Origin: Pandoraea sp. PE-S2T-3 | Lineage (GTDB): Bacteria; Pseudomonadota; Gammaproteobacteria; Burkholderiales; Burkholderiaceae | Assembly: GCF_002179965.1 (NCBI RefSeq) | Contig: NZ_NGUQ01000008.1 | Location: 124,001 to 188,000, forward strand | Length of the DNA stretch: 64,000 nucleotides | Reading direction: 5' to 3' | In this document: piece by piece, positions 36,766 to 46,130 of the stretch | Position numbering within the stretch: the first letter of the stretch is position 1 | How the letters are laid out: each line of letters starts with the position of its first letter | The notes under the pieces: model-generated | The model's database searches: none | The model's input: the letters and a program-made list of their open reading frames with translations, nothing else | What the model was told of the DNA's origin: nothing | Program-made: the position numbers and the translations under genes

Positions 36766-38685
36766 TCACCGATGCGCGCGACGCCGCTCGATAAACAGGC
36801 TGTTGCCGAGCGCGCGCTTGGCCATTTTCTTCGCATCGGCCGCGGCGGCCGAGACTTCCACGTGCGACGGAAAACTCTCCGGCGTGACCGCCACCACACC
36901 GATCGACAGACTCGTGATCGGGTGAAAGATCACCATGCCGCGCCGGTCTTCCGCCTCGAAGCCCCCCGCTGCGATCTGATCGGGATGGAAGTATTCCGTC
37001 ACCGCCTCGCCAAACCGCGTGAGGGCTTCGCGGCAACGCGCTTCCCAGTCGGGGCTGCGGAACAGGATCAGAAAATCGTCGCCGCCGATGTGTCCGAGAA
37101 AATCGCGTTCGGGGTTACGCACCGCCATCAGCACACGCGCCACCAGTTGAATCAGATCGTCGCCGCGCCGGTAACCGAACACGTCGTTGAACGGCTTGAA
37201 GTTATCCAGATCGACATAGCAGGCGTGAAACGACTGACGCTCGCCGATCATGCGATCCATATAGTCGTCGATCGGCACATTGCCCGGCAGCAGCGTCAGC
37301 GGATTCGCGTAACGCGCCGCATCGAGCTGCATGTCGGTGATATGCCGCATGAGCGCGTGCCCCTGCGCGACGCCGAAATAACGCCCCTGATCGGTCACGA
37401 TGAACCCGGCCGTAATTTGGCGGCTGGCACCCTCGGCGATCATGCGGCTCAGGTCTTCCACCCGCGCGGCTTTGTCGAACGTCAGCGGGCGCGGTTCCAT
37501 TACCGCCGAACACGGCTTGCGCCCATACAGTTCGCGCGTGAAAGGCCGCGCAAAACGGCCGATCAACGAGGCGCGTCCGATCAGGCCCACCGCGCGATCG
37601 CGCTCCACCACGGGCAGCACTTCCAGCGCCGGATCGCTCTCGAAACGCGCCACTACGTCTTCGCTGCGCGTGTCTGGCGACACGGGGGCAACGTACGACG
37701 CAATGCGCTCCAGCGTCACGTTGCCCGCACCGAGCTGACTCGGTTGCTGATGCACATACGCGCGCCGCTCGTTCACGACTTCCTGCACACTCGTCGTAAT
37801 CGCCCGTTGCGGTTGCGCTTCCGGGCGTGCGATGAAATAGCCTTGGCCGAGAAAAATACCGAGATCGCGCACCACCTGAAGCTCTTCGGCGTGTTCGATC
37901 CCTTCTGCAATGACGCGCGTGCCGCTCGTCTCGGCGATCTGGCGCATGGAGCGCACGAACTGAAGCTTGACCGTGTCGCTGTCGATGCCGTCGACGAAAT
38001 GCCGGTCGATCTTGACGTAATCGGGGCGCAATTCCGACCACAGCCGCAAGCTCGCGTAGCCCTCACCCATGTCGTCCAGCGCCACTTCGAAGCCGAGCGC
38101 CCGATACGCCGTGAGCGACGCCCGCGTGCTCGCGATATCGAGCGTCGGCGCATGTTCGGTGAGTTCGAGCACCACGCGCTCGGGCGGCAGACGGAACGAT
38201 TGCAGCATGGCAAACGTTTCATCCAACCCGAGCGACTCAGTCACACCACCGCCCGGCTGAGCCCGCGTCACCGGCCCGATGTTCAGAAACAGCCGTTCGG
38301 GCAGATCCTGATCGACGAACCCGCGCAGCACCGTGCGGCGGCACGCCAGTTCCAGCGGGCCACTCAACCCGTGGCGACGGGCGGCAGCAAACAGCGCCAA
38401 TGGCGAATGAATTGCCGTACCGGCCGGGCCGCGCACTAACCCTTCGTAACCGGCAATGCCGGACGTGCGAAAGTCAATAATCGGCTGGAACACGCAGGTG
38501 AGGCCGATGCCCTCGCACAACTGCGCGAGCAACACGCTCTCGTCGGGTTCGTCGAATTGGGAGAGGGAAGCGAGGGCCGCAGCGGAAGCCGATGCGGCAG
38601 AGGCCGTGGGAGGTGCTTCGTGCGATGCCGCAGGGGCGCCGAAGCGCTCCGACGGACGAATCGCTACAGGCGGGGGACGGTTCAA
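36766..38685 (-). CDS. EAL-CBS-GGDEF cyclic-di-GMP protein
   Basis: A 639-residue cytosolic protein with an N-terminal EAL domain (about 45-285), a CBS-pair region (about 300-435) and a C-terminal GGDEF domain (about 450-625). In the EAL domain the signature reads EGL in YEGLVRG, but the other metal and catalytic residues are visible: Asn in LNIGP, Glu in LELTEH, Asp-Asp in ALDDMGEG, Lys in VKIDR, Glu in AEGIEH and Gln in GQGYF. A working phosphodiesterase is therefore likely. The GGDEF site reads GGDDF, a degenerate form, with no RxxD inhibitory site; it may only bind GTP or be weakly active. I favour TTG 38685, with GGAG 6 nt upstream. An ATG at 38883 would add a 66-residue basic, unstructured leader. 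Confidence 0.88.
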   Translation of the reverse strand: MNRPPPVAIRPSERFGAPAASHEAPPTASAASASAAALASLSQFDEPDESVLLAQLCEGIGLTCVFQPIIDFRTSGIAGYEGLVRGPAGTAIHSPLALFAAARRHGLSGPLELACRRTVLRGFVDQDLPERLFLNIGPVTRAQPGGGVTESLGLDETFAMLQSFRLPPERVVLELTEHAPTLDIASTRASLTAYRALGFEVALDDMGEGYASLRLWSELRPDYVKIDRHFVDGIDSDTVKLQFVRSMRQIAETSGTRVIAEGIEHAEELQVVRDLGIFLGQGYFIARPEAQPQRAITTSVQEVVNERRAYVHQQPSQLGAGNVTLERIASYVAPVSPDTRSEDVVARFESDPALEVLPVVERDRAVGLIGRASLIGRFARPFTRELYGRKPCSAVMEPRPLTFDKAARVEDLSRMIAEGASRQITAGFIVTDQGRYFGVAQGHALMRHITDMQLDAARYANPLTLLPGNVPIDDYMDRMIGERQSFHACYVDLDNFKPFNDVFGYRRGDDLIQLVARVLMAVRNPERDFLGHIGGDDFLILFRSPDWEARCREALTRFGEAVTEYFHPDQIAAGGFEAEDRRGMVIFHPITSLSIGVVAVTPESFPSHVEVSAAAADAKKMAKRALGNSLFIERRRAHR

Positions 38686-39007
38686 CTGGTACTCCGTAAG
38701 TCGGTGCGGTGCGCGCCCGTCATGCCAACAGCATTGCGTCGTGCGGGCATGCCGCCTCGTGCGCGCGTGCGCCCCGAGGGCGAGATGGTGCGCCATGCAG
38801 CGCCCTCGCCCGGTCCCCGTGCTTCGCTTGCGGTAGCTGCTCTCAGGCCCATGTCCGCGTCTTGTGACGGTGCCCGCGGGCACCCTCTTTTACTTGCCGC
38901 ACAGGCTATCGCCGTTATTTGACAAAACCATGACAGTGTCAGAATTGCCACACACGCGAGCTTGGTATTTCGGCTGTCAGACGAGCGCTCGACTTTTCGT
39001 CCGGACG

Positions 39008-39041
39008 AAAAAAAACGGCAGCGCCGTGAAGCGCTGCCGTT
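39008..39041 (-). terminator. Terminator of the metNIQ operon
   Basis: AACGGCAGCGC (39014-39024) pairs with GCGCTGCCGTT (39031-39041) around a 6-nt loop. On the minus strand the hairpin is followed by an 8-T run (plus-strand A run 39008-39015). It lies about 50 nt after the metQ stop. Confidence 0.93.
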
Positions 39042-39089
39042 CCGGGAGATCGCATTAGCGTCTGCCGACTGTCTGCCGACTTGCCAAAC

Positions 39090-39902
39090 TTACCAGGCCG
39101 TCACCACCGAGCCGCCAAACTTCTGCTCGATGAACGCCTTCACTTCCGGCGAGTGGTACGACTTGATCAACTGGGCCACCCACGGCTTGTCCTTGTCGGC
39201 CGCGCGCACGACGAGCACGTTGGCGTACGGGCCATTGGCATCTTCGATGGCGATGGCATCACGCTTCGGGTTCAGACCGGCTTCCATAGCGAAGTTGGTG
39301 TTGATGACCGCCACGTCCACGTCGTCGAGCGAGCGCGGCAGTTGGGCGGCATCCAGTTCCACGAACTTCAGCTTCTTCGGATTCTCGATCACGTCGATCG
39401 GCGTCGCCTTCAGGCCGGCGTCGGGGCGCAGCTTGATCAGGCCGTTCTTTTGCAGCAGCAACAACGCGCGGCCACCGTTGGTCGGATCGTTCGGCAGCGA
39501 CACCTTGGCGCCGGCCTTCAGGTCGGCCAGCGACTTGATCTTCTTCGAGTACACGCCCATCGGGAAGATCACGGTCTTGGCAATCGACACGAGCTTGTAG
39601 CCACGGTCCTTCACCTGCGCGTCGAGGTACGGCTGGTGCTGGTAGCTGTTCACGTCGAGATCGCCCGACGACAGCGCGGCATTCGGCTGCACGTAGTCGC
39701 TGAATTCGATGACCTTGAGATTCAGGCCGTTCTTGGCGGCGACCTTCTTCACTTCATCGAAAATCTGCGCGTGCGGGCCACCCGTCACACCGACCTTCAG
39801 GTTGACGGCATCGGCAGCAGCGGCCGGTGCGGCGAGTTGCGTGGCGAACACCGTGGCGGCACCCACACCGGCCAGCAGTTTGAAAATCGTACGACGTTGC
39901 AT
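39090..39902 (-). CDS. metQ: Methionine ABC transporter substrate-binding protein
   Basis: A 270-residue receptor of the MetQ/NlpA family for L- or D-methionine. The signal peptide (residues about 1-29) ends in PAAAA before DAVNLKVG; there is no lipobox Cys, so it is periplasmic and soluble rather than lipidated. Family blocks are KVGVTGGPHAQIFDEV, FSDYVQPNAALSSGDLDVNSYQHQPYL and LPNDPTNGGRALLLLQKNGLI. It is the last gene of metN-metI-metQ, 65 nt after metI. Confidence 0.95.
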   Translation of the reverse strand: MQRRTIFKLLAGVGAATVFATQLAAPAAAADAVNLKVGVTGGPHAQIFDEVKKVAAKNGLNLKVIEFSDYVQPNAALSSGDLDVNSYQHQPYLDAQVKDRGYKLVSIAKTVIFPMGVYSKKIKSLADLKAGAKVSLPNDPTNGGRALLLLQKNGLIKLRPDAGLKATPIDVIENPKKLKFVELDAAQLPRSLDDVDVAVINTNFAMEAGLNPKRDAIAIEDANGPYANVLVVRAADKDKPWVAQLIKSYHSPEVKAFIEQKFGGSVVTAW

Positions 39903-39967
39903 GAGAAAAACCCCCGCGTGTAAGTGCCGGCTCGCCGGCGACGATGTTATTCCGAAAACAGAATGAA

Positions 39968-40621
39968 TTACTTGTGGCTCAGGCGGCGCACCAGCCAGTC
40001 GCCGAACGTCTGCACCAGTTGCACGAAGACGATCAGGATCAGCACCACCGTGATCATCACTTCGGGCAGGAATCGTTGATAACCGTAACGAATCCCCAGA
40101 TCACCCAGGCCGCCGCCACCGATGGCACCGGCCATGGCCGAGTAGCCGACCAGGCTCACGAACGTGATGGTCAGGCCGGCGACGATGCCGGGCAGCGCCT
40201 CGGGCAGCAGTACCTTCATGACGATCTGACCCGTGGTCGCGCCCATCGATTGGGCGGCTTCGATCAAACCACGGTCGACTTCACGCAGGGCCGTCTCGAC
40301 CAGACGCGCGACAAACGGCGCAGCGGCGATGGTCAGCGGCACCACGGCGGCCATCGTACCGATCGACGAACCGACGATCAGGCGCGTGAACGGGATGACG
40401 GCGACCAGCAAGATGATGAACGGCGTGGAACGCACGGCGTTGACGAGAATGCCGACGATGCGATTGGTCGGCAGGTTCTGCAACACGCCATTGCGATCGG
40501 TCAGATACAGCAGCACGCCTAGCGGCACGCCGACCACTGCACCAATCAGGCCGGAGATCCCGACCATGATGATCGTCTCCCAGAACGACGAGACGAACAG
40601 ATCAAACATTTCACTCCACAT
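39968..40621 (-). CDS. metI: Methionine ABC transporter permease
   Basis: A 217-residue inner-membrane permease with five predicted helices. The conserved opening [31 protein letters not shown] and the coupling loop [36 protein letters not shown] are typical of MetI. The start lies inside the end of metN (11-nt overlap), so the two are translationally coupled. It assembles with a MetN dimer. Confidence 0.96.
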   Translation of the reverse strand: MWSEMFDLFVSSFWETIIMVGISGLIGAVVGVPLGVLLYLTDRNGVLQNLPTNRIVGILVNAVRSTPFIILLVAVIPFTRLIVGSSIGTMAAVVPLTIAAAPFVARLVETALREVDRGLIEAAQSMGATTGQIVMKVLLPEALPGIVAGLTITFVSLVGYSAMAGAIGGGGLGDLGIRYGYQRFLPEVMITVVLILIVFVQLVQTFGDWLVRRLSHK

Positions 40622-41645
40622 GGCTCATCTCCTCGACAACGACGCCTTGACTGGCGAGGAACGCCATGGCTTCGGCCACACGGGCCGGGGTACCGCCGGC
40701 CATCACGGCGAGCGATCCGAAAGCCTGCCCCTGGATCTCGTCGATCTGGCCATGCAGGATATTGAAATCGAGTTCGTAGCGTCGAATCGCTTCCGAGAGC
40801 AGCGGCTGATCCACCCCGGCACCCGAGAAAGCCAGCCGGTACAGGTGATCGTGCCCGTTGCCGATGCGCGAAGCGATACGCTCGCGCACGCCTGCCGGCA
40901 GCTCTTGGGCGATCACGTCGCCGATCATGGCGCGCGTGACTTCGTGACGCGGACGCAGGAACACGTCGATCACGCGGCCCTGTTCCACCACGCGGCCGGC
41001 GTCGAGCACGGCCACGCGATCGCACACCTGCTTGATCACTTCCATCTGATGGGTGATCAGCACGATGGTCAGACCGAGTTCACGGTTGATGCGCTTGAGC
41101 AAATCGAGAATCGAGCGCGTGGTCTCCGGGTCGAGCGCCGACGTGGCTTCATCCGAGAGCAACACCTGCGGTTCGCTGGCGAGCGCCCGGGCAATGCCCA
41201 CGCGCTGCTTCTGACCGCCGGAAATCTGCGCCGGGTAACGATCCTTCTGCGCCGTCAGGCCCACGAGTTCGAGCAGCGGCAGCACCTTCGCGCGAATTTC
41301 ATCCGCCGACAGGCCGGCCAGCTCCAGCGGCAGCGCGACGTTGTCGTACACCGTGCGCGAGCTGAGCAGGTTGAAATGCTGGAAGATCATGCCGATACGG
41401 CGGCGCGCTTTGCGCAATTCGTCCGACGAGAGGGCGGTGAGATCCTGCCCGTCCACGCGAACGCTGCCGTCGCTCGGACGGTTGAGCAGGTTGATCACAC
41501 GCACGAGCGTGCTCTTGCCGGCGCCGCTTCGGCCGATGATGCCGAAAACTTCGCCGCGCTCGATCGACAGGCTGATATTGGAGAGCGCGTCGATCGGCCC
41601 CTTGGGCCCAGCGAAGCGCTGGGTAATGTTCTGGAGTTCGATCAT
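40611..41645 (-). CDS. metN: Methionine ABC transporter ATP-binding protein
   Basis: A 344-residue ATPase. Walker A is GRSGAGKST (about 38-46), the signature is [15 protein letters not shown], and Walker B is [12 protein letters not shown], with the MetN-specific Ser before the Asp. The C-terminal about 90 residues form the NIL/ACT-like regulatory domain, which binds methionine and inhibits transport when the cell is replete. First gene of the operon. I see no S-adenosylmethionine riboswitch upstream, only a plain promoter. Confidence 0.96.
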   Translation of the reverse strand: MIELQNITQRFAGPKGPIDALSNISLSIERGEVFGIIGRSGAGKSTLVRVINLLNRPSDGSVRVDGQDLTALSSDELRKARRRIGMIFQHFNLLSSRTVYDNVALPLELAGLSADEIRAKVLPLLELVGLTAQKDRYPAQISGGQKQRVGIARALASEPQVLLSDEATSALDPETTRSILDLLKRINRELGLTIVLITHQMEVIKQVCDRVAVLDAGRVVEQGRVIDVFLRPRHEVTRAMIGDVIAQELPAGVRERIASRIGNGHDHLYRLAFSGAGVDQPLLSEAIRRYELDFNILHGQIDEIQGQAFGSLAVMAGGTPARVAEAMAFLASQGVVVEEMSHVE

Positions 41646-41721
41646 GCAAAAAAATAGCAGCTCACTGCCGAAACTACCCGCAGTGCGCCGCCGTTGACCC
41701 GGTATTTAGCGCAAAGGCGAT

Positions 41722-41750
41722 ATTTTAGCCCATGCACCTAAATAGTTGAA
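41722..41750 (-). promoter_or_regulatory. Candidate promoter of metNIQ
   Basis: On the minus strand TTCAAC (41750-41745) and TAAAAT (41727-41722) are spaced by exactly 17 nt within an AT-rich stretch about 75 nt upstream of metN. The -10 box is one mismatch from consensus. Confidence 0.5.
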
Positions 41751-41811
41751 AATAATAAAATTCGATCCCTTTATATGGGAATTCAACGGTAGTCCGGGAA
41801 AGGTCCGCCGC

Positions 41812-42234
41812 TCAGGCCTGCCGGCCGGTGGCGAAATCGTCGAGAACCTCGATCACGCGGTCGAATTCGAGCGATTTGTCGAAAAAATACTGCACGCCAA
41901 GCTGCTGGCAACGCTTGCGATACGTCGCCAGCGCGTAATTCGTGAGCACAATGGCCATCAGGTGAGGCAACAGGCCGGCGTCGTGCAGGTAGGACAGTAC
42001 GTCCATGCCTGAGCCGCGCCGCAGTTGGATATCGACGATCACCGCGTCGTACGAATCCTCCTTAAGCGTGCGAACCGCGTCGTCGGCGGTTTCCGCAACC
42101 CCTGCCACCTCAAGCATCCCGGTCGAACCGAGTGCTTCTGACAGGCTCTCGCGAATGACCGCCGAGTCCTCGATCAACAGCACCTTAAGGGGAGAGCGGG
42201 ACCCCGTCAGCGTTGTCGCTTTCCCGGTTGACAT
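41812..42234 (-). CDS. Stand-alone response-regulator receiver protein
   Basis: A 140-residue single receiver domain with no output domain. The phosphorylation site is Asp68 in VIVDIQLRRGSG; acidic residues are in LLIEDSAV, the switch Thr is in AIVLTNYA, and Lys120 is in FFDKS, so it should be phosphorylatable. GAGAGG lies 6 nt before the ATG at 42234. It starts 12 nt after the NarL-type regulator and is surely co-transcribed with it. It may be a phosphate sink, competitor or protein-interaction regulator for the kinase at 44371; that is inference. Confidence 0.9.
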   Translation of the reverse strand: MSTGKATTLTGSRSPLKVLLIEDSAVIRESLSEALGSTGMLEVAGVAETADDAVRTLKEDSYDAVIVDIQLRRGSGMDVLSYLHDAGLLPHLMAIVLTNYALATYRKRCQQLGVQYFFDKSLEFDRVIEVLDDFATGRQA

Positions 42235-42246
42235 AACTGCCTCTCA

Positions 42247-42888
42247 TCAACTGATCAGACCGTTCTTGAGCGCGTAGAGCGTCAGATCGGCATTGGTTTT
42301 CAAATGCATCTTTTCGAGCACGCGCGCGCGATACGTGCTCACGGTCTTCACTGACAAATGCAGTTCCTCCGCGATCTCGGTGGGCGTACGGCCCTGCGCG
42401 AGCTTGCAGAACACCTGAAACTCGCGCTCGGAGAGCTGCTCATGCATCGGCTCGTCGATCGGTTGATCGAGCTTCTGCGCGAGCAAATCGGCGGTGATCT
42501 CGCTGACATAGCGGTGGCCGCGCGCCACCGTGCGAATCGCCCGGATGATCTCTTCGGGCGCCGCATCCTTCATCAGATAGCCGTTGGCACCGGCGCGCAG
42601 CAGATTCACTGCGTACTGCGCTTCCGGATACGTCGACAGGAACAGCACCCCCTGCTGCGGACGCAACTGCTTGATCACACGCAAGGTGTCGATGCCGTTC
42701 TTGTCAGGCATGGCGATATCCAACAGCACGACATCGAACGCCGTATCGCGCACGGCACGAATCACTTCGTCGCCGCTCGCAGCCTCGCCCAACACTTCCA
42801 TGTCCGACTCGTCCGCGATGAACTGCTTGAAGCCGGTGCGAACGATGGCGTGATCGTCGGCAATCAGGATTTTTATTGTCAGTGACAT
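42247..42888 (-). CDS. NarL/FixJ-family response regulator
   Basis: A 213-residue DNA-binding regulator. In the receiver domain (1-120), Asp57 in LLDIAMP is the phospho-acceptor, Asp11/Asp12 (IADDH) bind Mg2+, the switch residue is in FLSTYPEA and Lys107 in YLMKDA. A LuxR-type helix-turn-helix (about 150-210) follows, with LSEREFQVFCKLAQGRTPTEIAEEL and SVKTVSTYRARVLEKM. GGAG is 5 nt before the ATG at 42888. The likely cognate kinase is the HisKA_3 protein at 44371. It lies downstream of the ferritin-like gene in the same direction. Confidence 0.94.
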   Translation of the reverse strand: MSLTIKILIADDHAIVRTGFKQFIADESDMEVLGEAASGDEVIRAVRDTAFDVVLLDIAMPDKNGIDTLRVIKQLRPQQGVLFLSTYPEAQYAVNLLRAGANGYLMKDAAPEEIIRAIRTVARGHRYVSEITADLLAQKLDQPIDEPMHEQLSEREFQVFCKLAQGRTPTEIAEELHLSVKTVSTYRARVLEKMHLKTNADLTLYALKNGLIS

Positions 42889-42951
42889 CTAAGCTCCAGA
42901 GACTGTCCCCATCGGTCCGGTCGCTACCCTTCGGCGCGTTGGCCATGACCT

Positions 42952-43563
42952 TCACTCCCGGTCGAGCAGGTCGCGCATATCGTCGGCGTGCTCTTCCTCG
43001 ACAGCCAGAATTTCCTCGAGCATACGCCGCGTCGTGGTATCCCGGTCGCCCAAATAATGAATCATCTCGCGGTAACTCTCAATCGCGATGCGTTCCGCGA
43101 CGAGATTTTCGCGAATCATTTCGCGCAGGTTCTTCCCGGCGACATATTCGGCATGGCTGCGCGCCGACAGGCTGTCCGGCGCGAAATCGGGCTCGCCGCC
43201 CAACTGCACGATACGCGTCGCAATGCGGTCCGCGTGGTCTTGTTCCTGAGCGGCGTGCTCGGCAAATTCGGCGGCAACCGGCTCGGCATGGATGCCGGTG
43301 GCCATGAAATGGTGGCGCTTGTAGCGCAGCACGCACACCAGTTCGGTGGCGAGCGCGTCATTGAGCATATGCACGACAGCATCGCGATCGGCGCGATAGT
43401 CTTCCGTCACCGCACCATCGTCCAGATGCTCGCGGGCACGCTCACGCAGGGCACGGACATCGATTTCGAAGTCCTCGCCGGCGTGAGCGCTATGACCGTT
43501 GCCCTTGATGGCGGGCTTGCCTTGCGTCTTGGCGTGTTGCTTGGCGTGCTTGGCGGTATGCAT
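42952..43563 (-). CDS. Ferritin-like diiron protein (bacterioferritin-related)
   Basis: A 203-residue protein. A His/Lys-rich, probably disordered N-terminal tail (about 1-30, with four His) precedes a four-helix ferritin-like bundle (about 45-203). Metal-ligand motifs are visible in order: a Glu in ALATELVCVLRYKRHHF, ExxH in AAQEQDHADRI, a Glu in NLVAERIAIESY and ExxH in VEEEHADDM, as expected for a diiron centre. It resembles bacterioferritin/Dps-like stress ferritins of Burkholderiaceae and probably stores or detoxifies iron and peroxide. AGGAG precedes the ATG at 43563. It lies between the DUF1328 genes and the regulators, all leftward. Confidence 0.88.
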   Translation of the reverse strand: MHTAKHAKQHAKTQGKPAIKGNGHSAHAGEDFEIDVRALRERAREHLDDGAVTEDYRADRDAVVHMLNDALATELVCVLRYKRHHFMATGIHAEPVAAEFAEHAAQEQDHADRIATRIVQLGGEPDFAPDSLSARSHAEYVAGKNLREMIRENLVAERIAIESYREMIHYLGDRDTTTRRMLEEILAVEEEHADDMRDLLDRE

Positions 43564-43670
43564 GAGCGAATTCTCCTGCGAGTGTTTTGTGGGGAAGGGG
43601 CGTTCAGGCCCGGGAGCCGGTCGTCAAATCACTATCGGACGATCGATCTCCCGGCACCGGCCGCACCCGG

Positions 43671-43832
43671 CTATCGTCGGACCACGCCGAACAGCAGCGT
43701 GACCAAAAAGATCACGAGGAAGATGAAGAACAGAATCTTGGCGATTTCGGCGGCGCCGGCGGCAATGCCGGTGAAGCCGAACACTGCGGCGATCAGCGCG
43801 ATCACGAAAAACACGACGGCGTAGTGAAGCAT
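43671..43832 (-). CDS. DUF1328 small membrane protein, copy 1
   Basis: A 53-residue membrane peptide of the YtjA/DUF1328 family: [19 protein letters not shown], then [18 protein letters not shown] and a second hydrophobic helix ending VVRR. The central FTGIA-x-GAAxIAK motif is the family signature. AAGGAG lies 7 nt upstream of the ATG at 43832. These peptides span the inner membrane twice and are induced by stress in several proteobacteria; their function is unknown. The second copy lies about 100 bp upstream. Confidence 0.88.
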   Translation of the reverse strand: MLHYAVVFFVIALIAAVFGFTGIAAGAAEIAKILFFIFLVIFLVTLLFGVVRR

Positions 43833-43935
43833 CGCTAGCTCCTTGCAAAAATGACGGCCCAGACCAGCATTGACAGCGTTGGCAGCTTATTCGGGCCGCC
43901 TGGGCCCCCTCGACGGGTGGCCCGGGCGGCACCGG

Positions 43936-44112
43936 CTAGTCGACGATCTTCTTGGCGACGGTCAGACCGAGCAGCAGGAAGATCACGAACAACACCAGGA
44001 ACAGCACGAAGAGGATCTTGGCGACCCCAGCCGCACCGGCGGCGATCCCTGTAAAGCCCAGCAGGCCCGCCACGATCGAGATCAGTGCGAACAACAAAGC
44101 CCACTTCAACAT
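43936..44112 (-). CDS. DUF1328 small membrane protein, copy 2
   Basis: A 58-residue paralogue of the downstream gene: [37 protein letters not shown], a second helix and a longer basic tail (AKKIVD). AAGGAG lies 6 nt before the ATG at 44112. The two copies share the central motif but differ in their helices, so this is an old tandem duplication rather than a recent one. It is the first gene on the leftward side of the divergent stress locus. Confidence 0.88.
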   Translation of the reverse strand: MLKWALLFALISIVAGLLGFTGIAAGAAGVAKILFVLFLVLFVIFLLLGLTVAKKIVD

Positions 44113-44244
44113 AGCGTTCTCCTTGTTTTACCCTTCACTTCCCTGAGGCTTGCGTGTGCTCCGCGGCGCTTGGCGTGCCCATGTATCCCGTCTTTCGGGT
44201 GGCGCACATGGCATGCAAAACGTTCGGCGCTGAATGTATGGTAG

Positions 44245-44286
44245 AAAAACAGCGCCGCCGAGAATGCCCGGGTGGCGCTGGTTTTT
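44245..44286. terminator. Terminator-like hairpin inside a divergent intergenic region
   Basis: AAAAACAGCGCC (44245-44256) can pair with GGCGCTGGTTTTT (44274-44286), with one bulged G. On either strand the stem is followed by a T run. It lies about 130 nt upstream of one start and 85 nt upstream of the divergent kinase, where no gene ends. It could be an attenuator in a leader or the end of a small RNA. Confidence 0.55.
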
Positions 44287-44370
44287 ACGTAGGAATTGGC
44301 TGACATTTCGCGCTATCGGTTGATTTTCGACTTATGATCGAAGCGCCCCCTACCCTCCCTTGGCCCTTCA

Positions 44371-45945
44371 ATGCCCCGTTTGTTCACGTCCTGGTTGCGT
44401 CGCCGAAGCTGGATCATTGCCATGATCGCCGCGATCGTGATCACGGTCGGGAGCCTGATCGGGCTGGAGTCGGCGCACCGGCGGCTGGCCTCGACTTACG
44501 AGGCCGCGCTGCAAGCGATGACCGCCGCCAACGAGCTCAACGAGATCATGGCGCGCACCTCCACGGTGGTATCGAGCCAGCGCGGTTATCTGCTCACGAA
44601 CAACCCGATCTATCTCGACCCGTACCTCTCGGCCGTACGCCGCATTCGCGATCTGGCCGCGCTCGTCATCCAGCATTACGAAGATGTGCACGACGCGCAG
44701 GCGGCGCGCGAATTCGCCGACGTGATGACGCTGTTCTCGCAGCGCATTACCGCGATGGAAACCGCTCGCGCTGCCGTCAGGCAGGGCGAAATGAATCTCG
44801 AAGAAGCGCTCGCCCCGAACAATCTCGGCATCGGCACGATGGAACCCGTGCAGAACGCCATCACCGATCTGTACAACCGTGAACTCGCGCGCGCGCGCAC
44901 CGCGCAGGACGACGGCCGCTTCGATCAGGCCATCTCCGCCATCAGCGCTGGCGCACTCTCGGTGCTGACGATTCTGTTGTTCATCCTGCTGTTCCGCACG
45001 CTTGGCCGGCAGATGCGTCAGGAGCAACTCGCGCGCGATCAATTGCATGAACAACAGGCGCACCTCGACCGCCTCGTGCGCGAGCGCACCGAACAGCTCG
45101 ACGAACTGGCCACACACTTGCAGAACGTGAGCGAAGACGAGAAGACGCGGCTCTCGCGCGAGTTGCACGACGAGCTGGGCGCGATCCTCACCGCATGCAA
45201 GATGGACGTCACGTGGGCGCACCACAAACTGCGCAACACCGACACCGTCATCGCCGAAAAACTCGCGCGTGCGCAGCGCAATCTCGACTCCGGCATCCAG
45301 ATCAAGCGCCGCATCATCGAGAATCTGCGCCCCACGGTACTGATCAATTTCGGTCTCGTGACCGCCCTGCGCTCGCTCGCGGAAGAAGCCGCCGACCAAC
45401 AGCACTGGCAGCTCGATCTCGATCTGCCGGAAGAAGATTTCGCCCTGCCGGAAGCCACGGCCATTGCGCTGTTCCGCGTGGCGCAGGAAGCGCTGACGAA
45501 TGCGGGCAAATATGCCCGCGCGACGACGATTCGGGTCGCGCTCGCCTGCGACGATCAGCGCGTGCGCCTCGAAGTCATCGACAACGGTATCGGCCTCACG
45601 CCTGACCAGTTCAACAAGCCGAAGACGCATGGTCTGTTCGGCATGCGTCAACGCGTCTCGGCGCGCGGCGGGCGCATCGATATCCACTCGCTGCCGGAGC
45701 GAATCGGCACCGAGATTCAGGTGGTGATGCCGCTGTGCAACCCGGCCGATGCGCTCGACATGACCGACCCGGGCAATGTGATTTATGGCGCGGATAGCGC
45801 CAATCGCACTGACGCCCCCAATTCCCCCAGTTCCACCGATTCCACCACCCCGGCATCCCCTGCCGTCCCCTCCGATCACACCGCGCAGGCCGATCAAGCC
45901 GACCGGCCCGACGGCACGCCGCCCTCCCCCGTGGGAATGCGCTGA
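44371..45945 (+). CDS. CHASE3 sensor histidine kinase (NarX-like HisKA_3 family)
   Basis: A 524-residue inner-membrane kinase. Two membrane helices (about 15-35 and 190-212) flank a periplasmic CHASE3 domain with SSQRGYLLTNNPIYLDPYL. A coiled-coil linker follows, then HisKA_3 with phospho-acceptor His266 in LSRELHDELGAIL, and an HATPase with N-box QEALTNAGKYA, G1 DNGIGL and HGLFGMRQRV. The last 60 residues are a Pro/Ser/Thr/Asp-rich low-complexity tail, not part of the fold. The divergent NarL regulator is the expected partner. CHASE3 ligands are unknown. Confidence 0.93.
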   Translation: MPRLFTSWLRRRSWIIAMIAAIVITVGSLIGLESAHRRLASTYEAALQAMTAANELNEIMARTSTVVSSQRGYLLTNNPIYLDPYLSAVRRIRDLAALVIQHYEDVHDAQAAREFADVMTLFSQRITAMETARAAVRQGEMNLEEALAPNNLGIGTMEPVQNAITDLYNRELARARTAQDDGRFDQAISAISAGALSVLTILLFILLFRTLGRQMRQEQLARDQLHEQQAHLDRLVRERTEQLDELATHLQNVSEDEKTRLSRELHDELGAILTACKMDVTWAHHKLRNTDTVIAEKLARAQRNLDSGIQIKRRIIENLRPTVLINFGLVTALRSLAEEAADQQHWQLDLDLPEEDFALPEATAIALFRVAQEALTNAGKYARATTIRVALACDDQRVRLEVIDNGIGLTPDQFNKPKTHGLFGMRQRVSARGGRIDIHSLPERIGTEIQVVMPLCNPADALDMTDPGNVIYGADSANRTDAPNSPSSTDSTTPASPAVPSDHTAQADQADRPDGTPPSPVGMR

Positions 45946-46130
45946 CAGCGCTACCCGACTCCGCCTACAGCGCGACGCTGGTCTCACTGACAGCGCGAAC
46001 GATTGGCACTCCCTACCATGGAATCAACCGCCGCCACACCGGGCGGCAACTGCGGCGACGGCGCAACGGCGCCATCGCATGAAGCAGTCAGTACCTCGGA
46101 GTACCCAATCCCAACCGGAAAGGAGTTGTT

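Noticed and set aside
41646-41811. A SAM riboswitch before metNIQ
   Set aside because: The spacer is short and AT-rich with only a plain promoter pattern.
44106-44306. A 66-codon leftward frame in the kinase/DUF1328 spacer
   Set aside because: No ribosome site, and it overlaps the two-way hairpin and the ribosome site of the DUF1328 gene.
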